NCBI RefSeq assembly: GCF_001424265.1
Contig: NZ_LMOV01000001.1
Span: 125,387-189,386 of the forward strand
DNA: 64,000 nt
Source: Acidovorax sp. Leaf160
GTDB taxonomy: Bacteria; Pseudomonadota; Gammaproteobacteria; Burkholderiales; Burkholderiaceae_C
Direction: 5' to 3'
The number at the start of each line of letters is the position of its first letter. Within the stretch, counting starts at the first letter, position 1. Made by a program: the position numbers and the translations under genes. Shown here piece by piece: positions 17,756-27,714 of this stretch. The notes beneath the pieces are model-generated. The model ran no database searches, was not told where the DNA came from, and saw nothing but the letters and a program-made list of their open reading frames with translations.

Positions 17756-18207
17756 TCAGTGTGCTGCAACGCGTGCGCGAAGCGCGGGTGGACGTGGAAG
17801 GGGTCACCATCGGCCAGATCGGCCCCGGCCTGCTGGTGCTGGTGTGTGCCGAGCGGGGCGACAGCGAAGCCGAGGCCGACCGCCTGCTGGCCAAGCTGCT
17901 GAAGCTGCGCATCTTCAGCGACGCCGCTGGCAAGATGAACCGCAGCGTGCAGGACGAGGCCGGCGGCCTGCTGCTGGTGAGCCAGTTCACCCTGGCGGCA
18001 GACACGGGCGGCGGCAACCGCCCCAGCTTCACCCAGGCCGCCGCGCCGGACGAGGGCCGCCGGCTGTACGAGTACTTCGTGGACCGCGCCCGCGCGTCGC
18101 ACCCCCTGGTGGAAACCGGCCGATTCGCTGCCGACATGCAGGTGCACCTGGTCAATGATGGGCCGGTGACGATTCCGCTGCGCATCGCGCCGTCCTCGGT
18201 GGCTTAA
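17752..18207 (+). CDS. dtd: D-aminoacyl-tRNA deacylase
   Basis: A 151-residue Dtd that hydrolyses D-aminoacyl-tRNA (and mischarged glycyl-tRNA), acting in translation quality control. It shows the family pattern [31 protein letters not shown] (SQFTL motif) and the C-terminal NDGPVTIPL motif, with the Gly-Pro dipeptide of the active site. Length is close to E. coli Dtd (145). The ATG overlaps the transporter's stop and is preceded by an AGGAGGG site. The stop codon TAA is the first triplet of a dispersed repeat copy. Confidence 0.95.
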   Translation: MISVLQRVREARVDVEGVTIGQIGPGLLVLVCAERGDSEAEADRLLAKLLKLRIFSDAAGKMNRSVQDEAGGLLLVSQFTLAADTGGGNRPSFTQAAAPDEGRRLYEYFVDRARASHPLVETGRFAADMQVHLVNDGPVTIPLRIAPSSVA

Positions 18208-18260
18208 TCAAAATTGATAGCAGCAGGCCCAGCAGAATCAAGCGCTGCGGCCGTTTTTTC
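18205..18260 (-). repeat. dispersed palindromic repeat, copy A (behind dtd)
   Basis: About 55 bp following and including the dtd stop. It shares CAAGCGCTGCGG and the ATTGATAGC end with a copy inside cca, and ends in a T-run that could also help termination of dtd transcripts. One of at least six related elements in the window, each built from a GCTAT..ATAGC-type end, a GCGCTT/AAGCGC core and a GGCC..TTTT end. Confidence 0.7.
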
Positions 18261-18311
18261 TTCAGCAGGGGTGCGCGGCTGCCGCCCGATGCTTCTCGAC
18301 ATGGTGCTTGC

Positions 18312-19631
18312 TTGACTGATACCGCCGCCCCAGCCCATCCGACCACCGGGCCCACCGCGCCCACCGGATCCACCGCGCCCGCCTCGCCATCGCGCGCGCT
18401 CTGGGTCATGTTCCTCTGCCTGCTCTCGGGCTTCGCGCTCAGCCAGGCGTTTCGCACGGTGACCAGCATCATCGCGTCCGGCCTGCGGTCGGACTTCGGC
18501 ATCTCGCCCGACTCGCTGGGCGCCTTCGCCGGGCTGTTCGGGCTGTCGTTCGGGGTCACGCAGCTGTTCATGGGCATCGGCATGGACCTGTACGGGCTGC
18601 GCCGCACGGTGCTGACGGCGTTCCCGCTGGCCGTGCTCGGGTCGGCCGTTTCCGCACTGGCGCCCAGCTACGGCTGGCTGATGCTCGGGCAGCTGCTGAT
18701 CGGCGTGGGCTGTTCGCCGGCCTTCCTGGCATGCACGGTGTTCATCGCGCGGCACTTTCCGGCGCAGCGGTTCGCCTTCTTCTCGGGCGTGGGCATGGGC
18801 GTCGGCGGGCTGGGCCTGCTCTTCACCGGCACGCCGCTGGCCTGGCTGGTCCAGCACGGCGGCTGGCGCCTGGGCTTCGGCGTGCTGGCCGTGCTGTCGC
18901 TGCTGTCGTGGCTGCTGATCTACCTGCGCGTGCACGAGCCGGCGCTGCCTGAGGTCGCACCCCGCCCGCGCGAATCCTGGGCCCAGGCGGCCAGCCGCTT
19001 CGGCGACCTGTTCCGCGTGCCGCATACCTGGGGCATCCTGATTCTGGGCATGTGCTGCTACGCGGCGTTCCTATCGATGCGGGGGCTCTGGCTCGGGCCG
19101 ATGCTGATGGGGCGCTACGGCTTTTCGCTGGTGGACAGCGGCAACGTGGCCCTGGTGCTGTCGCTGATCGCGCTGTTCGTGCCGGCGTTCTTCGGCCGGC
19201 TCGACCCGGGCCCCGCGCGCCGGCGCCGCTGGATCACCACCTTCTCGCTGCTGATGGGCGGGCTTTTCGTGGCGCTGGCGTTCGTGCACCACGCCGCCGC
19301 CAATGTGCTGCTAATCTTCCTGATGGGGCTGCTCTCCGGCTACGGCGTGCTGCAGTATGCCGACGTGCGTTCGTCCTACCCGGGCGAGATGACCGGCCGG
19401 GCCCTGTCGCTCTACACCATGTCGATGTTCATGGGCGTGGCCCTGATGCAGTGGCTTACCGGCGTGATCGCGGCCTGGGCGCAGCACCACGGGCACGAGC
19501 CCTACCAGGCGGTCATGCTCTGCATCGCCGCGCTGCTGTGCGCTGCCTCGACCGCCTTCCGCTGGCTGCCGAGTTCGCCGCTGCTGCGCCAGCCGCCAGC
19601 GGCGCCGCCTGCGCCGCCCAGCGCTCCTTGA
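18312..19631 (+). CDS. MFS transporter, substrate unknown
   Basis: A 439-residue major facilitator with 12 predicted helices, starting at ALWVMFLCLLSGFALSQ. Motifs include an MGIGMDLYGLRR loop (a variant of the MFS A motif) and a GVGCSPAFLACTVFIAR helix. The assigned start is TTG; no in-frame ATG or GTG lies between the dtd stop and codon 33 (ATG at 18408), and no clear ribosome-binding site supports either. The first 32 residues are Thr/Pro/Ala-rich and probably cytoplasmic if translated. The Pro/Ala-rich C-terminal tail is short. No neighbour suggests a substrate. Convergent with the TauE-type gene. Confidence 0.82.
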   Translation: MTDTAAPAHPTTGPTAPTGSTAPASPSRALWVMFLCLLSGFALSQAFRTVTSIIASGLRSDFGISPDSLGAFAGLFGLSFGVTQLFMGIGMDLYGLRRTVLTAFPLAVLGSAVSALAPSYGWLMLGQLLIGVGCSPAFLACTVFIARHFPAQRFAFFSGVGMGVGGLGLLFTGTPLAWLVQHGGWRLGFGVLAVLSLLSWLLIYLRVHEPALPEVAPRPRESWAQAASRFGDLFRVPHTWGILILGMCCYAAFLSMRGLWLGPMLMGRYGFSLVDSGNVALVLSLIALFVPAFFGRLDPGPARRRRWITTFSLLMGGLFVALAFVHHAAANVLLIFLMGLLSGYGVLQYADVRSSYPGEMTGRALSLYTMSMFMGVALMQWLTGVIAAWAQHHGHEPYQAVMLCIAALLCAASTAFRWLPSSPLLRQPPAAPPAPPSAP

Positions 19632-19679
19632 TCCCGGCCTTCGCCGCAGGGCGGGGCGGCTGCGGCGGCTTCAACCGCT

Positions 19680-20420
19680 TCAGCCGCGCAGGAAGAAGAG
19701 CACCGCCATCACCAGGCCCGTCACCACGATGCCCCAGCGCAGCCAGGTGCCCGGAATGCGCCGGGCCACGCGGGCGCCGCCGTAGCCGCCGGCCGTGGCC
19801 GCCACCATCATCAGCAGCGCCTGGGGCCACAGCACCACGCCGCCGGCCGCATACAGCGCGACCGCGATGCAGGTGAGCACTGCCGACACCCAGTTCTTCA
19901 GACCGTTCATCGCGTGCAGCTGGGTCTGCCCCAGCAGGCCGAACAGCGCCAGCAGCAGAATGCCCAGCCCGCCGTTGAAATAGCCGCCATAAGCGGCGAC
20001 TGCCAGCAGGCCGGCGGTGGCCCGGGCGGTGGACGGCGCCTGGCCCGCCAGCGCGCGGCGCAGCTGCGGCCCGAAGGCGAACAGGGCCGTCGCAGCCAGC
20101 AGCAGCCAGGGCACCACGCGGCGGAAGGTGGCCTCGGGTGTGACCAGCAGCAGCATCGCCCCGGCGGCGCCGCCCACGACCGACAGCACCACCACCCGCC
20201 GCATCGTCAGCCCGGGCGGCGGCGCCGTGTCTTCGCGGAAGCCCCAGGCGCCCGCCAGGTAGCCGGGCAGCAGCGCGACCGTGCCGGTGGCATTGGCCAT
20301 CACGGGCGGCACGCCGGTGAAGACGAGGGCCGGCAGGGTCAGGAAGCTGCCGCCTCCGGCGACGGCATTGAGCGCGCCGGCCACGAAGGCGGCGCAAAGC
20401 AGCAGGGCGGTGTCGAACAT
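19680..20420 (-). CDS. TauE/SafE-family sulfite/organosulfonate exporter-like permease
   Basis: A 246-residue membrane protein of the TauE/SafE (UPF0721) family, with about eight hydrophobic segments. Family features are AGALNAVAGGGSFLTLP in the first helix and GGYFNGGLGILLLA with NGLKNWVSAVLT in the second half (the internal duplication typical of the family). The ATG at 20420 follows a CAGGAGA site; the frame is open upstream but arginine-rich and non-coding. Members export sulfite or related anions, but many are unassigned, so the substrate is inference. Confidence 0.86.
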   Translation of the reverse strand: MFDTALLLCAAFVAGALNAVAGGGSFLTLPALVFTGVPPVMANATGTVALLPGYLAGAWGFREDTAPPPGLTMRRVVVLSVVGGAAGAMLLLVTPEATFRRVVPWLLLAATALFAFGPQLRRALAGQAPSTARATAGLLAVAAYGGYFNGGLGILLLALFGLLGQTQLHAMNGLKNWVSAVLTCIAVALYAAGGVVLWPQALLMMVAATAGGYGGARVARRIPGTWLRWGIVVTGLVMAVLFFLRG

Positions 20421-20639
20421 GGGGTCTCCTGGGCCGGCATGGTAGGGGCGAAGGCGGCGGCCATTACCCGCATGGGGCGCGGAAGTGTTGTGTGCGCGAC
20501 GCGCCAGGCGGCCAGGGCGAGCGCCGCAAGGCAGGCAGGCACGGTGACGGGGACCGCCTTTCGACACGCCCGAGGCGAACGCGTCAGATCATCCGCAGTG
20601 CCTGGATCGGGCGGCGTGCCGGCGCCGGTGCCGTTGCCG

Positions 20640-21098
20640 TCAAGCCGCGTAGGGGTCGGCGAAGCCCAGCTCCTGCATGATGGCCGTCTCGTAGTCTTCC
20701 ATCTCGTCGGCGTCCTCCGGGCTGGTTTCGTGGTCCCAGCCCTGGGCGTGCAGGGTGCCATGCACCAGCAGGTGGGCGTAGTACTCGCGCAGCGGCTTGT
20801 TCTGCTCGCGCGCCTCGCGCTCCACCACGGGGGCGCACAGCACCAGGTCGGCCACCACCACGGGCTCCTGGGCATAGTCGAAGGTCAGCACGTTGGTGGC
20901 GTAGTCCTTCTTGCGGTATTCGCGGTTCAGGGCCTGGCCTTCTTCCGCGCCGACGATGCGCACGGTGATCTCCGCGTCGCTGGACAGCGCATGGCGGATG
21001 AAGCGGGCAGCGGCGTGCCGGGGCAGGGCGGCGCGGTGTTCGGCCACGCCGTCGAAGCGGGCGAATTGCAGCGACAGGTGGAGTTGGTTCAGTGCCAT
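20640..21098 (-). CDS. ybeY: endoribonuclease YbeY (rRNA maturation factor)
   Basis: A 152-residue zinc-dependent endoribonuclease needed for 16S rRNA 3' end maturation and 70S quality control. The metal site [11 protein letters not shown] is intact (H113, H117, H123), preceded by [18 protein letters not shown], a signature of the family. It lies downstream of phoH on the same strand, the standard order. The ATG lies at the edge of a dispersed repeat copy that has replaced most of the sequence normally expected to carry its ribosome-binding site; GGAGGCC seven or so bases upstream on the coding strand comes from the repeat itself. Confidence 0.95.
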   Translation of the reverse strand: MALNQLHLSLQFARFDGVAEHRAALPRHAAARFIRHALSSDAEITVRIVGAEEGQALNREYRKKDYATNVLTFDYAQEPVVVADLVLCAPVVEREAREQNKPLREYYAHLLVHGTLHAQGWDHETSPEDADEMEDYETAIMQELGFADPYAA

Positions 21099-21150
21099 TT
21101 TGGCCTCCAGCGCTAGTCCAGCATGGGCTGGCAGCTATGAATTTTGTAGT
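21098..21150 (+). repeat. dispersed palindromic repeat, copy D (at the ybeY start)
   Basis: About 53 bp from the ybeY ATG outward. It reads TTTTGGCCTCCAGCGCTAG, a variable middle, then GCAGCTATGAATTTTGTAG, matching both ends of the family. On the ybeY strand it supplies the leader including GGAGGCC before the ATG, so the element may provide or tune the ribosome-binding site. Confidence 0.75.
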
Positions 21151-21179
21151 GAATGACGGGCCGGCGCGGCAGTGCGTCC

Positions 21180-21320
21180 AGGCAGCGCCTCCCTCTGGCG
21201 CGGCCCTTGCCGGCAGACGCCGTGGAACGGGCTTCTCCCGGCCACCGGCGTCGTTCCCCTTCCCGGCGCAGCCGGGAGGAGCGGGAAGCCGCGCAGCGGC
21301 TCAGGGGGTCGTTCCCCTCC
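21180..21320 (+). repeat. GC-rich dispersed repeat R1 (behind phoH)
   Basis: About 140 bp sharing CAGACGCCGTGGAACGGGC and CCCGGCCACCGGCG with the inverted copy near 41.0 kb and the downstream hairpin arms with the copy near 53.1 kb. Its end (GCAGCGGCTCAGGGGGTCG) contains the phoH stop codon, so the element begins exactly at the gene's 3' end. Internal GC-rich hairpins could act as a transcript end or RNA-stability element. Confidence 0.75.
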
Positions 21321-22245
21321 GGGCGTCATAGGCGTCCACGATGCGGGCGATGAGCGGGTGGCGCACCACGTCCGCCGTGGTGAAGCGCGTGACGGCGATG
21401 CCCTTGACGCGCTTGAGCACGCGCTCGGCGTCGATCAGCCCGCTCAGGGCCCCCTTGGGCAGGTCGATCTGGCTCACGTCGCCCGTCACCACCGCGCGCG
21501 AGCCGAAGCCGATGCGGGTGAGGAACATCTTCATCTGCTCGGGCGTGGTGTTCTGCGCCTCGTCCAGGATGATGAAGGCATTGTTCAGCGTGCGCCCGCG
21601 CATGAAGGCCAGCGGCGCGATCTCCAGCGCATTGCGCTCGAAGGCCTTCTGCACCTTCTCATAGCCCATCAGGTCGTAGAGCGCGTCGTAGAGCGGGCGC
21701 AGGTAGGGGTCCACCTTCTGCGTCAGGTCGCCGGGCAGGAAGCCCAGGCGCTCGCCGGCCTCGACCGCCGGGCGGGTCAGCACGATGCGCTGCACGTTGC
21801 TGCGCTCAAGCGCATCGACCGCGCAGGCCACGGCCAGGTAAGTCTTACCGGTGCCGGCCGGGCCGATGCCGAAGGTGATGTCGTGGCTGGCGATGTTGTC
21901 CAGGTAAGCGCCCTGCGTGGCCGTGCGGGCGCGCAGGTCGGCGCGGCGGGTGGTCAGCTGGGTGGCGGTGCCTTCCGGCGCGGCCACCAGTTCGCTGTCG
22001 CCGGCCAGCATCAGCTGGATGTGGTCTTCGGCGATGGGGCGCTCGGCCATCTCGTAGAGCGCCTGCAGCAGCTCCATGGCCTGGGTGGCGCGCGCCTTGG
22101 TGCCGTCCACCTTGAACTGCTCGTGCCGGTGGGCGATGCGTACCTCCAGCGCGGTCTCGATCTGGCGCAGGTGGGCATCGGCCGGGCCGCACAGGTGGGT
22201 CAGGCGGTTGTTGTTGTGGGGGGTGAAGGTGTGTCGCAGGATCAC
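21301..22245 (-). CDS. phoH: PhoH-family ATPase (YbeZ type)
   Basis: A 314-residue P-loop ATPase, taking the GTG at 22245 as start. That start yields the family's N-terminus ([17 protein letters not shown]) and leaves 49 bp to the divergent ruvA; ATG codons further up would overlap ruvA. Residues about 15-100 form a KH-like/RNA-binding region, followed by Walker A GPAGTGKT (128-135), [17 protein letters not shown] and Walker [10 protein letters not shown]. Known partners are YbeY and ribosome maturation; it is co-directional with ybeY about 200 bp downstream. The stop codon lies in a GC-rich dispersed repeat. Confidence 0.92.
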   Translation of the reverse strand: MILRHTFTPHNNNRLTHLCGPADAHLRQIETALEVRIAHRHEQFKVDGTKARATQAMELLQALYEMAERPIAEDHIQLMLAGDSELVAAPEGTATQLTTRRADLRARTATQGAYLDNIASHDITFGIGPAGTGKTYLAVACAVDALERSNVQRIVLTRPAVEAGERLGFLPGDLTQKVDPYLRPLYDALYDLMGYEKVQKAFERNALEIAPLAFMRGRTLNNAFIILDEAQNTTPEQMKMFLTRIGFGSRAVVTGDVSQIDLPKGALSGLIDAERVLKRVKGIAVTRFTTADVVRHPLIARIVDAYDARRGTTP

Positions 22246-22294
22246 GCGGATAATTCCGATCAGAAGGCCGGCAGACGCGCGGCGAAGGACACCC

Positions 22295-22867
22295 ATGATA
22301 GGCAAATTGACCGGCACGCTGCTGGAGAAGAACCCCCCGGAGGTGCTGCTGGACTGCCACGGCGTGGGCTACGAGGTGCAGGTGCCGATGAGCACCTTCT
22401 ACCACCTGCCGGCCACCGGCGAACGGGTGGCCCTGCTCACGCACTTTATCGTGCGCGAGGACGCGCAGCTGCTGTATGGCTTTTCCACCCACGAAGAGCG
22501 CCAGGCGTTCCGCGAGATCATCAAGATCAGCGGCGTCGGCCCGCGCACGGCGCTGGCCATCCTGTCGGGCCTGGGCGTGACCGATCTGGCCCAGGCCGTC
22601 ACCCTGCAGGAAGCCGGCCGGCTGGTGAAGGTGCCCGGCATCGGCAAGAAGACGGCCGAGCGGCTGCTGCTGGAGCTCAAGGGCAAGCTGGGCGCCGACA
22701 TGGGCGCCGCCCTGCATGCCAGGAACGACGCCCAGGCGGATATCCTGCAGGCCCTGCTGGCGCTGGGTTACAACGACAAGGAAGCCGCCGCCGCCCTGAA
22801 GGCGCTGCCCGCCGACGTGGGCGTGAGCGACGGCATCAAGCTGGCGCTGAAGGCGCTGGCCAAATAG
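22295..22867 (+). CDS. ruvA: Holliday junction branch migration protein RuvA
   Basis: A 190-residue RuvA. The N-terminal OB fold begins MIGKLTG and includes [11 protein letters not shown] and the EDAQLLYGF turn. Two helix-hairpin-helix motifs follow ([15 protein letters not shown] and [20 protein letters not shown]), and domain III ([21 protein letters not shown]) contacts RuvB. It binds four-way junctions and loads RuvB. The partner gene ruvB is not adjacent: two protease genes (3.7 kb) separate them, though all run in one direction. Divergent from phoH. Confidence 0.96.
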   Translation: MIGKLTGTLLEKNPPEVLLDCHGVGYEVQVPMSTFYHLPATGERVALLTHFIVREDAQLLYGFSTHEERQAFREIIKISGVGPRTALAILSGLGVTDLAQAVTLQEAGRLVKVPGIGKKTAERLLLELKGKLGADMGAALHARNDAQADILQALLALGYNDKEAAAALKALPADVGVSDGIKLALKALAK

Positions 22868-22954
22868 GTCGCCCGCCCCGCCCCGCGCCCGCGCCCGACG
22901 CCTGCCGCGCCGCAGCGTTTTCCAGGAATTCATACCGTTTGAGGTTGTAGATCA

Positions 22955-24493
22955 ATGAGGACCAATCGCATGAACGCCATCACATCCTGGGTGCCCGCCA
23001 CGGCCGCCCTGCTCATTCTTTCCGCCTGCGGTGGCGGCGGTGGCGACAGCTCGACCCCCGCGCCTGCGCCCGCACCGGCACCAGCGCCTGCGCCGAGCGC
23101 CTCCGACCGGATCGAGCCCTACGACCCGGGCGCGGTGGCTGCCGCTTCCACCACTGCCAAGGACGCTGCCGCGCCTGCCGCATCCACCACCGCCGGGCAG
23201 GGCATTGCGCCCGCACCCGCCGTGCGCCGCGTGGCCCTCGGCGCACTGGCGCAGGGGGTGGTCAACAAGACGGCGGCTGCCGCGAAGGCCTCCGCGCCGG
23301 GCGAGCCGCGCCAGATCGGCGTGGCCCGCAGCGTGGCAGACACCGCGACCGTCGCCGCCACCCAGGCCCTGCTGCGCTGGAGCCCCACCGACCGCGGCAC
23401 CCAGGTGGCCGCGCTGGCCTTCGACTCCGCCGGCGCCTACGGCGTCCGCCTCGGGGTGCTGGTGCGCAGCCTGCCGCAGGGGGCGGTGCTGCGCTTCTAC
23501 GGCGCCGACGCATCGGCCGCCGTGCAAATCTCGGCCCAGGAGCTGGCCGCCGTCGCCGCGCGCAACGCCCAGGGCGGCGCCGACGCCGATACGGCCCGCA
23601 CCTACTGGAGCCCCGATTTCGGCGGCACGACCGCCACGGTGGAGGTCGAGATCCCGGCCACCGCTCCTGCCGCGGCCGTGCAGATCGCCTTGCCGCGCCT
23701 GTCGCACTTCACCATCGCGCCCGACGCGGTGGAGGGCGCCTTCACCACCAAGGTGGGCGAATCCGGCAGCTGCAACATCGACGCCACCTGCCGGCCCGAG
23801 TTCAACAGCGAAGGCCGCTCCGTGGCGCGCATGATCTTCGTGCGCGACGACGGCAAGGCCTACCTTTGCACCGGCACGCTGCTCAACGACGCGCGCTCGT
23901 CCACCACGCCGTATTTCCTGAGCGCCAACCACTGCCTGTCCTCGCAGTCGGTGGCGTCCACGCTGACGACCGACTGGTTCTACCGCTCCAGCGCCTGCAA
24001 CGGCAGCAACGTCAACCCGGGCGCCACCCGGCTGACGGGCGGCGCGACGCTGCTGTACGCGGCGGCCACCACCGACACCGCCTTCATGCGGCTGAACAAC
24101 CCCGCGCCGGCCGGCGTGGTCTATGCCGGCTCGTACTTCGGCGGCGTTGCCGTGCAGTCGCCGGTGCTGGGTGTGCACCACCCGGCCGGCGATCTGCAGA
24201 AGATCAGCGAGGGCACCGTGCAGCGCTACAGCACCTGCGCCGACGAAACCTGCCAGACCAGCACGTCCGACAACGGCACCTTCCTGACCACCACCTGGCA
24301 GCAGGGCACGACCGAAGGCGGCAGCAGCGGATCGGCGCTGTTCCTGGGCATCGGCAGCCGCCGCTACGTGGTCGGCCAGCTGCTGGGCGGCAGCGCCAGC
24401 TGCCAGAACCGGGGCGGTGCCGACCAGTACGGCCGCTTCGACCAGCCGTACCGGTCCACGCTGCGGCAGTGGCTGAACCCGGGCAGCCAGTAA
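22955..24493 (+). CDS. lysyl endopeptidase-like trypsin-fold serine protease, lipoprotein
   Basis: A 512-residue exported protein with a lipobox (ILSAC, Cys25) followed by a poly-Gly stretch and an Ala-Pro linker. After a propeptide-like region (about 60-265) comes a chymotrypsin-fold protease similar to Achromobacter protease I. The catalytic His is H326 (SANHC), Asp is D374 (TTDTAFMRL) and Ser is S458 (GGSSGSALF). Cysteines near 273, 279, 305, 327 and 348 fit the disulfide pattern of that group. Two starts are possible (22955 and ATG 22970, each with a GAGG-type site). It lies 87 bp after ruvA. Its next neighbour is a paralogue, so a local duplication is likely. The biological target is unknown. 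Confidence 0.86.
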   Translation: MRTNRMNAITSWVPATAALLILSACGGGGGDSSTPAPAPAPAPAPAPSASDRIEPYDPGAVAAASTTAKDAAAPAASTTAGQGIAPAPAVRRVALGALAQGVVNKTAAAAKASAPGEPRQIGVARSVADTATVAATQALLRWSPTDRGTQVAALAFDSAGAYGVRLGVLVRSLPQGAVLRFYGADASAAVQISAQELAAVAARNAQGGADADTARTYWSPDFGGTTATVEVEIPATAPAAAVQIALPRLSHFTIAPDAVEGAFTTKVGESGSCNIDATCRPEFNSEGRSVARMIFVRDDGKAYLCTGTLLNDARSSTTPYFLSANHCLSSQSVASTLTTDWFYRSSACNGSNVNPGATRLTGGATLLYAAATTDTAFMRLNNPAPAGVVYAGSYFGGVAVQSPVLGVHHPAGDLQKISEGTVQRYSTCADETCQTSTSDNGTFLTTTWQQGTTEGGSSGSALFLGIGSRRYVVGQLLGGSASCQNRGGADQYGRFDQPYRSTLRQWLNPGSQ

Positions 24494-24590
24494 CCGGCAA
24501 GGCCCGTCGCAACCGCCTGCATGGCGCCCACAGAGGCGCCGGCGGCCGACCGGGCCTGGAATCATTCGACAACCAAAGAGGGCGAGCATC

Positions 24591-26582
24591 GTGAATAGAC
24601 TTCGTGCGTGGAGGCGCGGCAGCGCAGGCATTTCTCTGGCGGCCAGCCTGTTGCTGCTGGCGGCCTGCGGTGGAGGGGGTGGCGACAGCGGCGTGTCCGG
24701 ATCAGGGGCATCGGCATCGGCATCCGCGTCCCCGGTCACGCAGTCGGCGCAGGTGCTGAAGGTGGAATCGCGCGAGCAGCCCGCTTCCGCCGTGCAGGAC
24801 GTGGCCCGCACCAAGCTGCGCCCGCTGTCCGCCGCCGACGCGGTCGCTCCCGCCCGCATCGCCCTCGGGCCGCTGGTGCAGCCCAAGAACGCCGAGCGCG
24901 AGGCAGACGGCTCCTTCGCCCCGCTGCAGATCGGCGCGGCCCGTCCGGTCGCCGCCACCCGCACCGCCGCCGGCCTGCAGCGCCAGCTGCAGTGGCGCCC
25001 CTCCGCCAGCGGCGGGCTGGTGGCGGCCGTCAGCGTGGATGCCGAGGGCGCGCATGGCCTGCGCCTGGGCCTGCTGGTGACCCAGCTGCCCGGCAGCGCC
25101 ACGCTGCGCGTCTACAGCCAGTTCAAGCCCGACGCCGTGTACGAGGTGTCGGGGCAGGAGGTGCTGCAGCTGATCGACCGCAACCTGCAGGCGGGCGACA
25201 GCAGCGACGCCGCCCGCACCTGGTGGACGCCCGACACCGGCGGCAGCGAAGCCACGCTGGAAATCGAGCTGCCTCGGGGCACGCCGGCCAGCGCCTTGCA
25301 GGTCGCCATTCCGCAGGTGTCGCATGTGTTCGTGGATCTGTCGCTGCCGGTGGAAGGCGCCCTGGCGGCCAAGGCCGTCGGCGATTCCAGCACCTGCCAG
25401 CTCGACGCGGTGTGCGAGCCCGAAACCGCCTCGGTCCGCAACGCCGTGGCGCGCATGGTCTACCTGAAAGATGGCGGCGCCTACCTGTGCACCGGCACGC
25501 TGCTCAACGACAGCGGCTCCACCGGCACGCCGTACTTCATCACCGCCAACCACTGCATCTCGACGCAGACGGTGGCCTCCACGCTGCAGACCGACTGGTT
25601 CTTCCGCGCGCCTTCGTGCAACAGCCGCACGCTGTCGTCCAGCACCGTGAAGCGCACGGGCGGCGCCACGCTGCTGTATGCGACGGGCGACACGGACACC
25701 TCGTTCATGCGCCTGAACGACACCCCGCCGGCCGGCGCGACGTTCTCGGGCTGGGACGCCAGCGCGCGGGTGCTCAACTCCACCGCCATGGGCGTGCACC
25801 ACCCCCGTGGCGACCTGCTGAAGGCGAGCTTCGGCCCGCTCGTCGCCACGGCCAACTGCACATCCACCGGCGGCACCAGCATGGCCTGCTCGCAGGCCTC
25901 TGGCACCTCCGGCAGCTACTACGCGGTGGAATGGAGCCGGGGCCTGACGGAAGGCGGCAGCAGCGGTTCCGGCATGTTCCAGTCCGGCTACCTGGTCGGC
26001 ACGCTCTATGGCGGCAGCGCGGCCAGCAGCACCTCGTGCAGCGCCACGTCGCTGTCGATCTTCGGCCGCTTCGACCGGCCCTACCAGGCCGCCCTCAGGC
26101 AATGGCTGTCGCCCGCTGCCGTCGCCACGTCCGATCGCACGGCGGTGTACCGCTTCTTCAACACCGCCACCGGCGCGCACTTCTTCACGGCCAATGCCGG
26201 CGAGCGCGACTACGTGATCCAGACCTACCCCACGTTCAAGTACGAGGGCACGGCGTTCTACGCCTACGGCAACGCCACCACGGGCCAGAACCCGGTGTTC
26301 CGCTTCTTCAACCGCAGCACCGGCGCGCACTTCTACACCATCGACCAGGGCGAGCGCGACTTCGTCAATGCCAACTACCCGGTGTTCCAGTACGAAGGGC
26401 CCATCTGGTATGCCCAGACCACGTCCGGCAACGGGTCGATTCCCATCTACCGCTTCTTCAACCGGAGAACCGGGGCACACTTCTACACCGTGAGCGCCGC
26501 GGAGCGTGACTTCGTCATCGCCACCTATACCGACTTCCAGTTCGAAGGCACCGCCTACAACGTGTGGTCCAGCGTCCGGTGA
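24591..26582 (+). CDS. lysyl endopeptidase-like protease fused to three DUF5648-type repeats, lipoprotein
   Basis: A 663-residue paralogue of the preceding gene with GTG start, LLAAC lipobox (Cys26) and Gly/Ser linker. The protease part carries H321 (TANHC), D369 (DTDTSFMRL) and S458 (GGSSGSGMF). Beyond residue 515 it has three repeats with a 50-residue period (about 519-559, 569-607, 619-657), each with the pattern Y/F-R-F-F-N-x-x-T-G-A-H-F-F/Y-T followed by E-R-D-F/Y-V and Y-x-x-F-x-Y/F-E-G. I recognise this as the DUF5648 repeat found at the ends of secreted proteins, proposed to be a surface or ligand-binding module. The repeat tail is absent from the upstream copy, pointing to duplication plus domain gain or loss. 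Confidence 0.86.
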   Translation: MNRLRAWRRGSAGISLAASLLLLAACGGGGGDSGVSGSGASASASASPVTQSAQVLKVESREQPASAVQDVARTKLRPLSAADAVAPARIALGPLVQPKNAEREADGSFAPLQIGAARPVAATRTAAGLQRQLQWRPSASGGLVAAVSVDAEGAHGLRLGLLVTQLPGSATLRVYSQFKPDAVYEVSGQEVLQLIDRNLQAGDSSDAARTWWTPDTGGSEATLEIELPRGTPASALQVAIPQVSHVFVDLSLPVEGALAAKAVGDSSTCQLDAVCEPETASVRNAVARMVYLKDGGAYLCTGTLLNDSGSTGTPYFITANHCISTQTVASTLQTDWFFRAPSCNSRTLSSSTVKRTGGATLLYATGDTDTSFMRLNDTPPAGATFSGWDASARVLNSTAMGVHHPRGDLLKASFGPLVATANCTSTGGTSMACSQASGTSGSYYAVEWSRGLTEGGSSGSGMFQSGYLVGTLYGGSAASSTSCSATSLSIFGRFDRPYQAALRQWLSPAAVATSDRTAVYRFFNTATGAHFFTANAGERDYVIQTYPTFKYEGTAFYAYGNATTGQNPVFRFFNRSTGAHFYTIDQGERDFVNANYPVFQYEGPIWYAQTTSGNGSIPIYRFFNRRTGAHFYTVSAAERDFVIATYTDFQFEGTAYNVWSSVR

Positions 26583-26643
26583 CGGCGGGGGCGGCGCCCG
26601 CCGAACCGCCCGCGCCGCCCGCACCCGCCCCTTCCGTATTTCC

Positions 26644-27714
26644 ATGAGCATCCAGACCGACGATTTCGCCCCCGTACCACCACCGAAGCGCGTGGTGTCC
26701 GCCGCCCCGGCATCGCCGCAGGAAGAGGCGCTCGAGCGTGCCCTGCGCCCCAAGCTGCTGCAGGAATACGTCGGCCAGGCCAAGGCCCGCGAGCAGCTGG
26801 AAATCTTCATCGGCGCCGCCCGCAAGCGAGAAGAGGCGCTCGACCACGTGCTGCTGTTCGGCCCGCCGGGCCTGGGCAAGACCACGCTCAGCCACATCAT
26901 CGCGGCCGAGCTGGGCGTGAACCTGCGCCAGACCAGCGGCCCGGTGCTGGAAAAGCCCAAAGACCTGGCGGCGCTGCTGACCAACCTGGAAAAGAACGAC
27001 GTTCTCTTCATCGACGAGATCCACCGCCTCTCGCCCGTGGTCGAGGAAATCCTCTACCCCGCGCTGGAGGACTACCAGATCGACATCATGATCGGCGAAG
27101 GGCCGGCCGCGCGGAGTATCAAGCTCGACCTGCAGCCCTTCACCCTGATCGGCGCCACCACCCGCGCCGGCATGCTCACCAACCCGCTGCGCGACCGCTT
27201 CGGCATCGTCGCCCGGCTGGAGTTCTACACGCCCGAAGAGCTGGCCCGCATCGTCATGCGCAGCGCGGGGCTGCTCAACGCCCCCATCGATGCCGAAGGC
27301 GGCTTCGAGATCGCCCGCCGCTCGCGCGGCACGCCCCGCATCGCCAACCGCCTGCTGCGCCGCGTGCGCGACTACGCCGACGTGAAGGGCGACGGCCGCA
27401 TCACCCTCGACATCGCCCAGCGCGCGCTGACCATGCTCGACGTGGACCCGCAGGGCTTCGACGTGATGGACCGCAAGCTGCTCGAAGCCGTCATCCACCG
27501 CTTCGACGGCGGCCCGGTCGGGCTGGACAACATCGCCGCCAGCATCGGCGAGGAATCCGGCACCATCGAAGACGTGATCGAGCCCTACCTCATCCAGCAG
27601 GGCTACCTGCAGCGCACGCCGCGGGGGCGGGTGGCCACGCTGGCGGCCTTCCGGCACCTGGGGGTGACGCCGCCGAAGGCGGGGGCGGGGCTGGATTTGT
27701 TTGGGGCTTCGTGA
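26644..27714 (+). CDS. ruvB: Holliday junction DNA helicase RuvB
   Basis: A 356-residue AAA+ motor that drives branch migration with RuvA. Visible motifs are Walker [11 protein letters not shown], Walker [10 protein letters not shown], sensor 1 LIGATTRAG, the arginine finger in LRDRFGI, and the winged-helix domain ending in TPRGRVAT. The ATG at 26644 gives the canonical N-terminus; the frame is open about 46 codons upstream into the preceding gene's end. It lies 61 bp after the repeat-bearing protease gene and may depend on read-through from ruvA or on its own promoter. Confidence 0.97.
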   Translation: MSIQTDDFAPVPPPKRVVSAAPASPQEEALERALRPKLLQEYVGQAKAREQLEIFIGAARKREEALDHVLLFGPPGLGKTTLSHIIAAELGVNLRQTSGPVLEKPKDLAALLTNLEKNDVLFIDEIHRLSPVVEEILYPALEDYQIDIMIGEGPAARSIKLDLQPFTLIGATTRAGMLTNPLRDRFGIVARLEFYTPEELARIVMRSAGLLNAPIDAEGGFEIARRSRGTPRIANRLLRRVRDYADVKGDGRITLDIAQRALTMLDVDPQGFDVMDRKLLEAVIHRFDGGPVGLDNIAASIGEESGTIEDVIEPYLIQQGYLQRTPRGRVATLAAFRHLGVTPPKAGAGLDLFGAS

